DNA of 64,000 nucleotides from CAZPQM01 sp964588995 (GTDB taxonomy: Bacteria; Pseudomonadota; Alphaproteobacteria; Rickettsiales; UBA8987). The position numbers and the translations under genes are program-made. Under the pieces are notes generated by a model. That model made no database searches, was not told the DNA's origin, and saw nothing but the letters and a program-made list of their open reading frames with translations. The stretch's first letter is position 1. The number at the start of each line of letters is the position of its first letter. The stretch spans positions 1 to 64,000 of the forward strand of contig CAZPQM010000009.1 in NCBI GenBank assembly GCA_964588995.1, in the 5' to 3' direction. Shown piece after piece: positions 24,272 through 32,993 of this stretch.

Positions 24272-26809
24272 TTACTCATTCCGCAATAATCCTGCCGGGC
24301 GCAAGCGAAAGAGTCTGCGGTTGCCAATATAACCCGTCAGCCAGATCACGACGATACAGGCCAGAATGGTCGTGATCGTCACTTCGGGCATCGCGGCAAA
24401 ATCATCATTGCGGAAATAGAGATTGATCAGCCAGGCGCTTAACGTACCGATGACCGCCGCAATCACCGAGGTAAACAAGGCTAGCAACATCCATTCAGCG
24501 GTGCAGCTTTTGAGAATATCCCGTTGCCTCGCACCCAGTACCTTAAACACCGCGATGTCATACATACGCTGTTCTATGGTAGCACTTAAGGCACTAACGA
24601 GCACCAGCAGCCCGGCAAAAAGGCTAATCGCCACCGTGACGCTAAGCGCGGTAGCAATATACCCGACCGCCTCCTTCACTAACTCCACGATTTCCTTGGT
24701 GCGAATCAACGTAACGCCGGGCAGCTCCATCGCGATACGCCGCACAAGATCCGCCTCCTTCTCAGTCGAGCTATCGAGGTGCACGGTTGCCAGGTAGGTC
24801 TGCGGAAAAGCTTCCAGCACGCCGGGCGAAAGCATCATGGCGAAATTGATTTGAAAAGTGCTGTAATCAATATCGCGGGCACTGGCGACGCGTGCGGTCA
24901 CCTCTTCCCCGAGTATATTGAGCGTGATCGTGCTACCGATCTTGAGGTTCATCCCATCAATAAAGCGTTTATCGACGGAGACAAGCGGCTCCCCGTCATA
25001 CTCTTCCGGCCACCATTCACCGAGAATAATCTGCGCGTTTTCGGGTAACGTGGCGCTGTAACTCACTCCACGATCACCACGCACCGCCCAGCGCACATCA
25101 TCATCCACTTCGGCTTCACTCACGGACACACCGTTCAGATGTGAAATCCGCCCGCGAATCATAGGATAAAGCATAATCTTCTCATCGGCGGCGTATTCGA
25201 GCAACAAAGCCTCCAATGGTTCTACCTGATGCGGCTGAATGTCGATCATAAATAGCGACGGCGCCTCCTCTTTTACCAGCCGGTCAATGCGCGACTGGAA
25301 GTTTGCCTCGGTTACGGTGAGTGCAATCAGCACCGTCAGGCTGATGCCAATCGCAAAAATCACCGTACCGGCGGAAGAGCCGGGTCGATACAGATTACCG
25401 AGCGCGAGCTTTAGCCACGGGCGCTTGACCTGAATACGCTTGGCGATGTAGCGCACGAGCGTTGCGAAATAGGCAAAGACTGCAAATGCCATTCCCATGA
25501 CAGCAATCGCTCCGAGAATCAGATCCGGGTCATGCGCGGTCAGTACCAGGGTAACGATCAGCAGAATCGTGATATACCCCACCACGATTTTGGTATGATC
25601 ATCGCTGCGGAACAACAGCACCTGCGATTTACTGCGAAACAACAACGAAGGCCGGACGTCAAGTGCACTCAAAAGCGCGGGCATCGAAAAAATAAAAACA
25701 ATCAAAATGCCGTACCACATTGCCACCAGAAACGGGAACGGGCTGATATAGCGTACCGTTTCCAGTACGGGCAGTACCTGACTCAGCAGCGGCAATAAGG
25801 CCTGCACGGCCGCAAAGGCCATCACTACCCCGATCAGCCCGCCGACTATGCCAAGCAGCCCAAGTACCCAGATATAAATCCATAATACGGTTCTGCGCGT
25901 AGCACCGAGCGTTTTAAACACGGCCATGGTCGGCAGCTTTTTCTCGAGATAACGCCGCGCACTACTGCCAATACCAATCCCGGCAATGAGGAACGTCGCC
26001 AGCCCTGAAAGCATCAGGAAGGCAAGCAGCTGGTCGGTAAAACGTTGCACCGTGCGGTTACCATCGTTTCCGGTACGAACACGCCATTTCACCTCCGGGA
26101 AGCGCTCCTCCAGCGCCGCCTCGATTTTCGCTTCGTACGCTTCATCCGCCACCACACCCGGCGGCGTCACAATACGGTAGCGATGCTCCACCAGACTCAT
26201 CATACCAGCCAACCCGGAGGCCTGCAGCGCCTCATGGCTCATCATCACGCGCGGGCCAAAACTGAACATTTGCACCGCGCGATCCGGCTCTTTTGCCAGT
26301 GTGCCGCGGATGGTATACTCGGCCTCGCCAATTTGCACCCTATCGCCCACCGCAATCGCCAGTTGCGACAGTAAAATCGGATCAACCACAATGCCCCGAC
26401 CCCTTAGCGCCTCTTCGCGTAAGAACCTATCATGTAACCGCAAATCACCTACCAGTGGATAGGCATTGTCCACCGCTTTGATTTCCACGAGCAACGCGTT
26501 ATCTTCATTATAGAGCATGGTGCGCAGGGTCGCGACGTAGGACAGCTTGCCATATTGCTCCAGAAAACGGCGCTGCTCCTCCGTTGCCTCTACCCCGCGA
26601 ATACGTGCCTCAATATCGCCACCGAGCAGACTTTTGGCCTGACTTTTCAGGGCATATTCTACCACACCCCCTAAACCGCCTACGCTTCCCATAATGGCCA
26701 CGCCGAGCACAAGGCAGCTGATAAACACCGTGAAGTGTCGCCAGCCATGACGCAATTCCTGCAGCGCCAGTTTGAGAGCAAGCTTCGGTTGTGCTTTCGT
26801 GCTAGCCAT
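24272..26809 (-). CDS. ybbP: ABC transporter permease, YbbP/FtsX-like
   Basis: 845 residues with two copies of the FtsX/MacB membrane core (about 250-470 and 715-835) and large extracytoplasmic domains. It overlaps the upstream ATPase gene by 8 bp. The ybbA-ybbP pair next to tesA is a conserved proteobacterial arrangement. These MacB-superfamily machines are mechanotransducers or lipid/lipoprotein-related exporters; the substrate is not established. Confidence 0.9.
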   Translation of the reverse strand: MASTKAQPKLALKLALQELRHGWRHFTVFISCLVLGVAIMGSVGGLGGVVEYALKSQAKSLLGGDIEARIRGVEATEEQRRFLEQYGKLSYVATLRTMLYNEDNALLVEIKAVDNAYPLVGDLRLHDRFLREEALRGRGIVVDPILLSQLAIAVGDRVQIGEAEYTIRGTLAKEPDRAVQMFSFGPRVMMSHEALQASGLAGMMSLVEHRYRIVTPPGVVADEAYEAKIEAALEERFPEVKWRVRTGNDGNRTVQRFTDQLLAFLMLSGLATFLIAGIGIGSSARRYLEKKLPTMAVFKTLGATRRTVLWIYIWVLGLLGIVGGLIGVVMAFAAVQALLPLLSQVLPVLETVRYISPFPFLVAMWYGILIVFIFSMPALLSALDVRPSLLFRSKSQVLLFRSDDHTKIVVGYITILLIVTLVLTAHDPDLILGAIAVMGMAFAVFAYFATLVRYIAKRIQVKRPWLKLALGNLYRPGSSAGTVIFAIGISLTVLIALTVTEANFQSRIDRLVKEEAPSLFMIDIQPHQVEPLEALLLEYAADEKIMLYPMIRGRISHLNGVSVSEAEVDDDVRWAVRGDRGVSYSATLPENAQIILGEWWPEEYDGEPLVSVDKRFIDGMNLKIGSTITLNILGEEVTARVASARDIDYSTFQINFAMMLSPGVLEAFPQTYLATVHLDSSTEKEADLVRRIAMELPGVTLIRTKEIVELVKEAVGYIATALSVTVAISLFAGLLVLVSALSATIEQRMYDIAVFKVLGARQRDILKSCTAEWMLLALFTSVIAAVIGTLSAWLINLYFRNDDFAAMPEVTITTILACIVVIWLTGYIGNRRLFRLRPAGLLRNE

Positions 26810-27479
26810 CGCTCAGCCTGCCATCCTGCATCAGGCAGCTGCGGTCAGTGCGGGCGGCAAGTTCCTTATCGTGCGTAATCAGGATAAAGGTCGTACCATG
26901 CCGCTTTTGCAAATCAAACAACAACTCCGCCACCAACTCGCTGTTTTTACCGTCCAGATTACCGGTCGGCTCGTCGGCGAGGAGAATATCCGGTTCGGCG
27001 GCAAAGGCACGTGCAAGCGCCACACGCTGCTGCTCCCCGCCGGAAAGCTCAGATGGGTAATGCTGCACCCGTTCGCCTAGCCCCACTTCCTTGAGCCAAT
27101 GCGTAGCGTTCGCTTCTGCGTTATCATGCCCACCAATATCCAGCCCGATAGCGACATTCTCCAGCGCTGTCATGGTCGGGATCAGATGGAAATTCTGAAA
27201 CACAATGCCGATATGCGCCTGCCGGAAGGCGGCGAGTTCGTCCTCGTTCATCGCCGTAATATCCTTATCCGCCACCACGAGCTTGCCACCGCTTGCCTGC
27301 TCCACTCCAGCAATGAGCATCATGAGCGAAGTTTTACCCGAGCCAGACGGGCCGACAATACTCACCATCTCGCCCTGCTGTACTTCAAGGTCAATATTAT
27401 GTAGAATAGAGACAGGGTGCTTGCCCGGTCCGGGTAAGCTGAGTGAGACTTTATCGAGGGAAATGATGGTGCTGTTCAT
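26802..27479 (-). CDS. ybbA: ABC transporter ATP-binding protein, YbbA-like
   Basis: MacB/LolD-type ATPase with Walker A GPSGSGKTSLM, signature LSGGEQQRVALARA and Walker B ILLADEPTGNLD. I start it at ATG 27479 (MNSTIISLDKVSLS) because this aligns with family N-termini. Longer in-frame sequence runs antisense through the start of tesA and is not credible. The coding start overlaps that of the divergent tesA by about 14 bp. Confidence 0.93.
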   Translation of the reverse strand: MNSTIISLDKVSLSLPGPGKHPVSILHNIDLEVQQGEMVSIVGPSGSGKTSLMMLIAGVEQASGGKLVVADKDITAMNEDELAAFRQAHIGIVFQNFHLIPTMTALENVAIGLDIGGHDNAEANATHWLKEVGLGERVQHYPSELSGGEQQRVALARAFAAEPDILLADEPTGNLDGKNSELVAELLFDLQKRHGTTFILITHDKELAARTDRSCLMQDGRLSDG

Positions 27480-28089
27480 CCGTATGCTAACCGTGTTTGT
27501 TCTGACTACTTTATTCCTGCCTGTCGAGGCAAAAGCTACACGCACCATTTTGCTGTTCGGCGATAGCATCGTCGCCGGGTACGGGCTTGCAAAGGAAGAC
27601 GCATTACCCACTCAATTACAAGCGATTCTGCGCGAAAAGGACGACGCGATCACCGTTATTAACGGCGGTGTATCCGGTGATACCACATCCGGTGGCCGCA
27701 GCCGTCTCAGCTGGACGCTCGACAAACACGAGCCTGATCTCGTCATTCTCGCACTGGGCGGCAATGACGTGCTGCGCGGAACACGCCCTAAGGCGACGAA
27801 AGAAAATATCGAAGCTATGCTGGAACTGCTCGATCAACGCGGCATTACGACTATCCTCTCCGCAGTCGAAGCCCCGGCGAATCTCGGCCCGTTATACCGC
27901 CGCCAGTTCAACGCGCTGTATGAAGACACAGCAGACAAGTTTAACATCCCGCTCTACCCGTTTTTACTGCGCGATACCTATGGCAAGCCAGCGCTGATGC
28001 TACCCGATGGCATCCACCCAAATGCGAAAGGCGCGGCACTAATCGCCCGTAACCTGGCTGCATTTCTAGAGGATGAGTTGGATTTATAA
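27466..28089 (+). CDS. tesA: SGNH esterase / thioesterase I-like (TesA)
   Basis: A signal peptide (MLTVFVLTTLFLPVEAKA) is followed by GDSL blocks: FGDSIVAGYGL with the nucleophile Ser, GGNDVLRG, and DGIHPNAKG with the Asp/His pair. It is a periplasmic lysophospholipase/acyl-CoA thioesterase/arylesterase, as in other bacteria where it also neighbours ybbA. ATG 27466 has GAGGG 6 bases upstream; ATG 27484 is the alternative. Size (207 residues) is normal. Confidence 0.9.
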   Translation: MVLFIRMLTVFVLTTLFLPVEAKATRTILLFGDSIVAGYGLAKEDALPTQLQAILREKDDAITVINGGVSGDTTSGGRSRLSWTLDKHEPDLVILALGGNDVLRGTRPKATKENIEAMLELLDQRGITTILSAVEAPANLGPLYRRQFNALYEDTADKFNIPLYPFLLRDTYGKPALMLPDGIHPNAKGAALIARNLAAFLEDELDL

Positions 28090-28094
28090 CACCG

Positions 28095-28370
28095 TCATCG
28101 CGAACGCAGTGAAGGGATCTCAGGCAAATAGTACCGTCATGACGAGCCGAAGGCGACGTCATCTTAAGCCGCGTATACCCAGCCGCCCGAGATTGCTTCG
28201 TCGTTTCACTCCTCGCAGTGACATAGAAGAACAGCCCTTGTCATCCTGAGCGACAGCGAAGGATCTTCTATAACGGACTGTCTGAAAAAGATGCTTCGGC
28301 TCGCTATGCTCGCTCAGCATGACAAAGAGATTGCCGCGCTCCCGTTGGTCGCTCGCAATGACGGTTAAAA
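28095..28370. repeat. Gene-free stretch filled with dispersed repeats
   Basis: Between tesA and phaB lie several short sequences that recur in the window. One (28330-28365) matches 31650-31685 except for a few loop bases, and matches 60533-60564 inverted. Another (28191-28222) occurs inverted at 31596-31626. TCATCCTGAGC also recurs. They are palindromic-type intergenic repeats of the kind common in many proteobacterial genomes. No gene is seen here. Confidence 0.65.
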
Positions 28371-28471
28371 ACACATACAAAAAAATACCGAAAAGGGTTT
28401 AATAATTGCGCACAGTCGATTACATAGCAACATACATTAATACATCACGATTGAATCCCGGAGGTACCAGA

Positions 28472-29206
28472 ATGAACACTACATCCCCTAAAACCGCCCT
28501 TGTCACTGGCGGCACCAGAGGCATCGGAGAAGCTATTTGCGTAGCGCTGAAAGACGCCGGACACACGGTTGTCGCGAGCTATGCAAGCAATCATGACGCC
28601 GCCAAGGCCTTTACAGAGCGCACCGGCATCAAGGCGTACTCCTTTGATGTAGGGGATTACGAAGCGACCGAAAAAGCGATCCGGCAGATCGAAGAAGAAG
28701 TCGCACCAATTGATGTTCTCGTTAATAATGCGGGCATCACGTGGGACGGGATGATGCATAAAATGAGCGAGGAACAATGGCACAAAGTCATCCACACCAA
28801 CCTCAACTCCGCCTTTAATGTCACCCGTCAGGTGATTAACGGCATGCGCGACCGCAGCTATGGGCGCATCGTCAACATCTCCTCTATCAATGCGCAGGCC
28901 GGACAGCTGGGACAGACAAACTACTCCGCGACCAAAGCCGGGCTCCTCGGCTTTACCAAGGCGCTCGCCCGCGAAACCGCACGTAAGAACATCACGGTCA
29001 ATGCAATTGCCCCGGGCTATATCGAGACCGAGATGACAGGCAAAATCCCCGAAAAAGTGCTGGAATCCATCATCAGCCAGATCCCGGTCGGCCGCATGGG
29101 GAAGCCGGAAGAAATCGCGAACGCCGTGCTGTTCCTCATCGGCGAGCATAGTGGCTTCATCACCGGCGAAACCCTCTCCATCAATGGCGGGCACTACATG
29201 GAGTAG
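28472..29206 (+). CDS. phaB: Acetoacetyl-CoA reductase (PhaB)
   Basis: SDR enzyme reducing acetoacetyl-CoA to 3-hydroxybutyryl-CoA with NADPH for polyhydroxybutyrate synthesis. Motifs: TGGTRGIGEA cofactor site, NNAGITWDGMMHKM, catalytic Ser in SSINAQ and YSATK. ATG 28472 has a strong GGAGG. 244 residues, close to the PhbB norm. The thiolase (42.9 kb) and synthase (44.5 kb) are in this window but not adjacent. A FabG-like 3-oxoacyl-ACP reductase is the alternative, but the NAGITWDG-type loop and the PHA context favour PhaB. Confidence 0.85.
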   Translation: MNTTSPKTALVTGGTRGIGEAICVALKDAGHTVVASYASNHDAAKAFTERTGIKAYSFDVGDYEATEKAIRQIEEEVAPIDVLVNNAGITWDGMMHKMSEEQWHKVIHTNLNSAFNVTRQVINGMRDRSYGRIVNISSINAQAGQLGQTNYSATKAGLLGFTKALARETARKNITVNAIAPGYIETEMTGKIPEKVLESIISQIPVGRMGKPEEIANAVLFLIGEHSGFITGETLSINGGHYME

Positions 29207-29249
29207 TCTACACAGGATGCTTTATAGCTCCCTTGATTGTCTGGTTATT

Positions 29250-30092
29250 ATGAAAAATACCGTCTCGTTTTTTTTGGCCGCAATTCTCCTCGCTGCCTGC
29301 ACAACCGCGCAGACAGCGCGGCCACAACTGACGCAGGCGGAGCTGCAACGCGAGCAGCAGATTCAGGAACGCCTTGCCCGCGAGCAGGGTAGTCGCGAGG
29401 TGGTGCAGGCGGAAACGGTGGTGCTGCAGGACCGGCATATCAAGCGCGTGAAGCCGCTAGCCAAAGAAGTCAGCAAAGCGGGTAAGAATTTCTGCGCCGA
29501 TTTAGGTCGCCCGCCCGAGCGCTGCGATTACAAGATTGTCATCACGAAAGACGGGCCGGTCAATGCGTTTGCAGACGGTCAGCGCGTGATTATCACGCCG
29601 GCGATGGTCGATGCGACAGAAAATAACGATGAGCTGGCCTTCATCCTCGCGCATGAATACGCGCATAATATCATGAACCATGTGGCGGCGACCAGGCAGA
29701 ATGTCGGGCTGGGCGCATTGCTCGGCATCGCGGCGGATCAGCTGCTCGGCTCGCAAGGGCTGCAAACCGGCGGTCAGCTCGGTAAGCTCGGCGCGCAGGT
29801 AGCACAGCTCCGCTACAGTCAGGGCTTTGAGCAGGAAGCGGATTATGTGGGGCTTTATATCCTTGCCCGTACGCCGTATAAGCTGGAAAACGCGCCTGAT
29901 TACTGGCGCCGTGCTTCGGTCAAAAACAAGGAGGCGATTTATACCGCAGTGACGCACCCGACCAACCCGGAGCGGTTCGTGCAGATGCAGAAAACCATCG
30001 ATGAAATTCAGGAGAAACAGGCGGCAGGCGAGCCGCTCATCCCAAGTTTTAAAGAACAGCAGGAGTACGGTCTCTTAAGCGCGTTCCATTAA
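29250..30092 (+). CDS. M48 family metalloprotease, lipoprotein
   Basis: Lipobox LLAAC at the end of the signal peptide (SFFLAAILLAAC) places it in the envelope. The zinc motif is HEYAH in FILAHEYAHNIMNH, and the third ligand is probably the Glu of GFEQEADYVG. This fits BepA/LoiP-type periplasmic M48 proteases that maintain outer-membrane protein assembly. It starts 43 bp after phaB. ATG 29250 gives the lipoprotein; upstream in-frame sequence overlaps phaB and is rejected. No strong ribosome site is visible. Confidence 0.85.
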   Translation: MKNTVSFFLAAILLAACTTAQTARPQLTQAELQREQQIQERLAREQGSREVVQAETVVLQDRHIKRVKPLAKEVSKAGKNFCADLGRPPERCDYKIVITKDGPVNAFADGQRVIITPAMVDATENNDELAFILAHEYAHNIMNHVAATRQNVGLGALLGIAADQLLGSQGLQTGGQLGKLGAQVAQLRYSQGFEQEADYVGLYILARTPYKLENAPDYWRRASVKNKEAIYTAVTHPTNPERFVQMQKTIDEIQEKQAAGEPLIPSFKEQQEYGLLSAFH

Positions 30093-30194
30093 GCCTGCAC
30101 GCGGATGCGGTAAAGCCTTGCACGTTCGGCCCATTTGCGCTACAAGCGTCTTCCCTAAGTTTGCCATCATAACAGGCGTTAGACGCGGCTTAGA

Positions 30195-30268
30195 GGCCCG
30201 GTGGCAGAGTGGTGATGCAGAGGACTGCAAATCCTTGTACGGCGGTTCGATTCCGTTCCGGGCCTCCA
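30195..30268 (+). tRNA. tRNA-Cys (GCA)
   Basis: 74 nt from GGCCCGGTGGCAGAG to CCGGGCCTCCA, with encoded CCA. The acceptor stem GGCCCGG/CCGGGCC is perfect, the anticodon loop CTGCAAA gives GCA, and the T-loop is TTCGATT. The only tRNA-Cys candidate in the window. Confidence 0.95.
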
Positions 30269-30345
30269 TATTTTTCAGTAGGTGAGTGAATTCAGCAATC
30301 GCGATTTTGTTTGCTTTCGCTAATGATTTACGTGAAAGCAGGCAT

Positions 30346-30411
30346 AAAAAAAGCCCCGCACCGGGGAGGTCCGATTTGCCTTGCGACAAATACCTCCAAC
30401 AGTGCGGGCGC
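30346..30411 (-). terminator. Compound hairpin terminator of copy A
   Basis: Read on the minus strand: CCCGCAC pairs with GTGCGGG, inside it GGAGGT with ACCTCC, and inside that ATTTG with CAAAT around TCGCAAGG, followed by TTTTTTT. Three nested stems are more elaborate than a simple terminator. Confidence 0.7.
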
Positions 30412-30414
30412 TTT

Positions 30415-30558
30415 TTAAGCGGCTTTTTTCGAGTTCGAGGGTAGCGGTATTACCGTTCCACCACCACCATCATCGTCGCCGCCGTCGTTATCGTCGTCCA
30501 GATAGCGGACGACATAAATTATTAGCCTTGCTCCTCCATAAAGGAACAGGCCCCACAT
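30415..30558 (-). CDS. 47-residue membrane micro-protein (copy A)
   Basis: ATG 30558 with AAAGGA 5 bases upstream. The protein starts MWGLFLYGGARLIIYVVRYL, a single likely transmembrane helix. A very acidic Gly/Asp segment (DDDNDGGDDDGGGG) and a basic end (SNSKKAA) follow. The stop is followed directly by a strong hairpin terminator. An exact second copy at 55069-55212 supports it as a real, mobile or recently duplicated unit. Function unknown; the size and TM-plus-charge layout resemble type I toxins and small regulatory membrane peptides. Confidence 0.55.
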   Translation of the reverse strand: MWGLFLYGGARLIIYVVRYLDDDNDGGDDDGGGGTVIPLPSNSKKAA

Positions 30559-30775
30559 TTTGTCCTTTAGGCCTGATAATAGTCAGCACGAATTAACCAC
30601 TTTTTACCATAAAATCTCCGCCTTGTCATACGGTTTATTAAAAGCTAAAGCGATATATCGCAAAATCAGTAGGTTATTCCAAAAATAGTAAGAAAATAGA
30701 ACGGCGCTTTCGGCCTTTTTACCTCATTGTCCCTTATGATTTCGATGAAAACTTATAAATTAGCTTTGAGGGTCA

Positions 30776-31408
30776 ATGTCTTTCCTAGACAAATTCCGTT
30801 CGAATAGAGCACTTGCTAAACCATTGATATTGGCAACAGCCGCCAGCTTTGATTTGTCCGTTGAGGCATCTAAGGATGCGCTGATTGCGTCTGTCAATGG
30901 TTTAAACTATACCGAAAAACAGGAGATGCTGCAGGCCTTCGTTAGTTCTAATGACCCCGAATTGCGGCAATTCGCCCGCGAAATGATTTTGACGCGGGAA
31001 CTGGCGCCTACCCAGAGTTACGGCGATGAATTACGTGAGGCCGGATTTGCTCAAAGAGGCGAATCCGATATTGCGAATGTGATTATTGAACGGGCAGAGC
31101 GTGAAAGCGGTGCTGAACTAAAAACAGGATATACAAAACAATATAGTCCTGAGGACTACGATAACGAAGGCAGCATTGACCAACGGGAAAGTGGCGCCAT
31201 CCGCAAGCTCGCTAGCGCAGTAAAAGCCGGCGGCATCAGCGAGGAAGAACAGGCGATCTTGAGTGACATTGCCGAAATTATGGGCACTGCCAGTGTAACG
31301 GGCGATAATCTATCCAGCAATACAAACATTCAAGACAAAATCGGCGAATTGACCGCGCTGCCGGAAAATGCAGAAAACAAAGAAAAAATCGAAGGCGTGA
31401 TCCACTAA
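30776..31408 (+). CDS. Hypothetical protein, soluble, helical
   Basis: 210 residues, ATG 30776 with GAGGGT upstream. No signal peptide or membrane helix. It is acidic and Ser/Glu-rich, with DNEGSIDQRESGAIRKLA and AVKAGGISEEEQAILSDI suggesting helical hairpins. I do not recognise a family. It stands alone, flanked by repeat-rich DNA on both sides. Confidence 0.6.
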   Translation: MSFLDKFRSNRALAKPLILATAASFDLSVEASKDALIASVNGLNYTEKQEMLQAFVSSNDPELRQFAREMILTRELAPTQSYGDELREAGFAQRGESDIANVIIERAERESGAELKTGYTKQYSPEDYDNEGSIDQRESGAIRKLASAVKAGGISEEEQAILSDIAEIMGTASVTGDNLSSNTNIQDKIGELTALPENAENKEKIEGVIH

Positions 31409-31479
31409 TCATCCACTGATCAGGAAGTAAATTGCGTCTTTACGCACGATGCAAAGCAGATGGCTTTGCCCGACAGAGC

Positions 31480-31685
31480 GCCATCAATGCCCCCCTCCCA
31501 ACCTCCCCCCGCAAGCAGGGGGAGGAGTAAGATAGCGGCGGCAAGCGGGGCGAGGAGATGGAACCGCTCAGCAGGAGGAGGAGATGGAACCCCGTCATTG
31601 CGAGGAGTGAAACGACGAAGCAATCTCAAGTCAGAGAATCCCTGCCTAGATTGCCGCGCTCCCTACGGTCGCTCGCAATGACGGT
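31480..31685. repeat. Dispersed palindromic repeats upstream of lolC
   Basis: The gene-free 31409-31742 stretch contains a C-rich/G-rich hairpin (CCTCCCCC ... GGGGGAGG around 31502-31528) that recurs inverted near 60296-60330. It also holds two 12-15-bp direct repeats containing GGAGATGGAACC, and the 31596-31626 and 31650-31685 copies of the repeats seen at 28.2-28.4 kb. Confidence 0.6.
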
Positions 31686-31742
31686 GAATCATACGTCACT
31701 CAACGCTCGACTCGTTACACACAACGCCCTATACTCCGCTTC

Positions 31743-32993
31743 ATGCTGAACGCTACCGAATGCATGCTCGCTTTTCGCTTCCTGCGCGCCAAACGCAAGG
31801 AGGGATTCATTTCTGTGATCGCCGTGTTTTCCTTCCTCGGTATCATGCTCGGCGTTGGCACGCTCATCGTTGTCATGGCGGTGTTTAACGGCTTTCGCGT
31901 GGAAATCACCAACTATATCCTTGGCACTAACGCGCATATTACGCTCAGCCAGCCGGGGGGTCAGCACATCAACAACTACACCAACCTCGCCGAACAACTG
32001 GAGCAGGTTACAGGCGTTATTTCCGCCACACCAGTCATCTCCGGGCAGGTGCTCGGCGCGGCTAACGGAGAGCACACCGGGGTCGTAGTCCGTGGCATGA
32101 CGCGTGCGGACCTTCAAGCACGGCCGATGATCTCAGAGAATATTGTCGCCGGATCGCTTGGCGTTCTGGATAATGAAAGCGTGATGCTAGGCTCGCGCCT
32201 TGCACAGCGGCTAGGGCTTCGGGTGGGCGAAACCATACAGCTGATTTCCCCGCAGGTGAGCTATTCCATCCTCGGCGCAATGCCACGCATCAAGACCTAC
32301 ACGGTGGCCGCTATCGTCGAAATGGGGATGTATGAATATGATAATATCCTTGTCTATATGCCAATGGAGGCCGCGCAGCTTTATTTTCAGATGCGCACCC
32401 CGCGCGCCGTATCCGAAATTGAGATCATGACGGAAAACCCGCAAGACGCGCCACAGATTGCGCAAAATATGGCTACAACCCTAGACCAGCCTTACTACCT
32501 GCTGGACTGGCAAACCGCGAACGCGCATTTCCTCGAGAAGCTTAAGGTGGAGCGCGTCACGATGTTTTTCATCATGACCTTTATCATCCTGATTGCTGCA
32601 TTTAACATCCTCTCCGGGTTGGTGATGATGGTGATTGATAAGCAAAAGGAAATCGCGATTTTGCGCACCATGGGCATGACACGGCGAGCCATTATGCGCA
32701 TCTTTCTGCTCATTGGCCTGTCCATCGGCTGCCTTGGTACCTTGCTTGGCGTGCTGCTCGGCGTGAGCTTTGCCGTCAATATCGACACGATCCGCCTCTG
32801 GTTGGAACACCTCACCGATACACCTATTTTCGCAGCTGAGGCCTATTTCCTCTCCAAACTGCCAGCGGTGTTTGACCCGCTGCATGTCGTGATAACGGTA
32901 AGTATTTCGCTCGGGCTTTCCTTTCTGGCAACCCTGTACCCGGCATGGAAGGCGAGCAGGCTGGAGCCGGTAGAAGGGCTGCATTATGAGTAA
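31743..32993 (+). CDS. lolC: Lipoprotein-releasing system permease (LolC/E type)
   Basis: 416 residues: N-terminal TM (FISVIAVFSFLGIMLGVGTLIVVMAVFNGF), a large periplasmic domain and three C-terminal TMs with the FtsX core (KEIAILRTMGMTRRAIMRIF). It extracts lipoproteins for transfer to LolA. Only one LolC/E-type gene is present, so it would act as a homodimer (LolF-like), common in alphaproteobacteria. It overlaps lolD by 8 bp. The upstream ribosome site is weak. Confidence 0.92.
   Translation: MLNATECMLAFRFLRAKRKEGFISVIAVFSFLGIMLGVGTLIVVMAVFNGFRVEITNYILGTNAHITLSQPGGQHINNYTNLAEQLEQVTGVISATPVISGQVLGAANGEHTGVVVRGMTRADLQARPMISENIVAGSLGVLDNESVMLGSRLAQRLGLRVGETIQLISPQVSYSILGAMPRIKTYTVAAIVEMGMYEYDNILVYMPMEAAQLYFQMRTPRAVSEIEIMTENPQDAPQIAQNMATTLDQPYYLLDWQTANAHFLEKLKVERVTMFFIMTFIILIAAFNILSGLVMMVIDKQKEIAILRTMGMTRRAIMRIFLLIGLSIGCLGTLLGVLLGVSFAVNIDTIRLWLEHLTDTPIFAAEAYFLSKLPAVFDPLHVVITVSISLGLSFLATLYPAWKASRLEPVEGLHYE

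Larger units (their letters stand above)
30346..30574 (-). repeat. 229-bp repeat unit, copy A
   Basis: Identical, by base-by-base reading, to 55053-55281 on the opposite strand. The unit contains a ribosome site, a 47-codon ORF and a compound hairpin terminator with a seven-T run. Its edges are sharp: the flanking bases differ at both ends. Copy A lies 77 bp beyond tRNA-Cys. Confidence 0.85.

Noticed and set aside
27205..27465. N-terminal extension of tesA
   Set aside because: It runs antisense through ybbA. The signal peptide and ribosome site place the start at 27466.
30381..30596. Plus-strand frame rich in His and Arg
   Set aside because: It is the antisense shadow of the 47-residue ORF in the 229-bp repeat. 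The minus-strand ORF has a ribosome site and terminator; this frame has neither.
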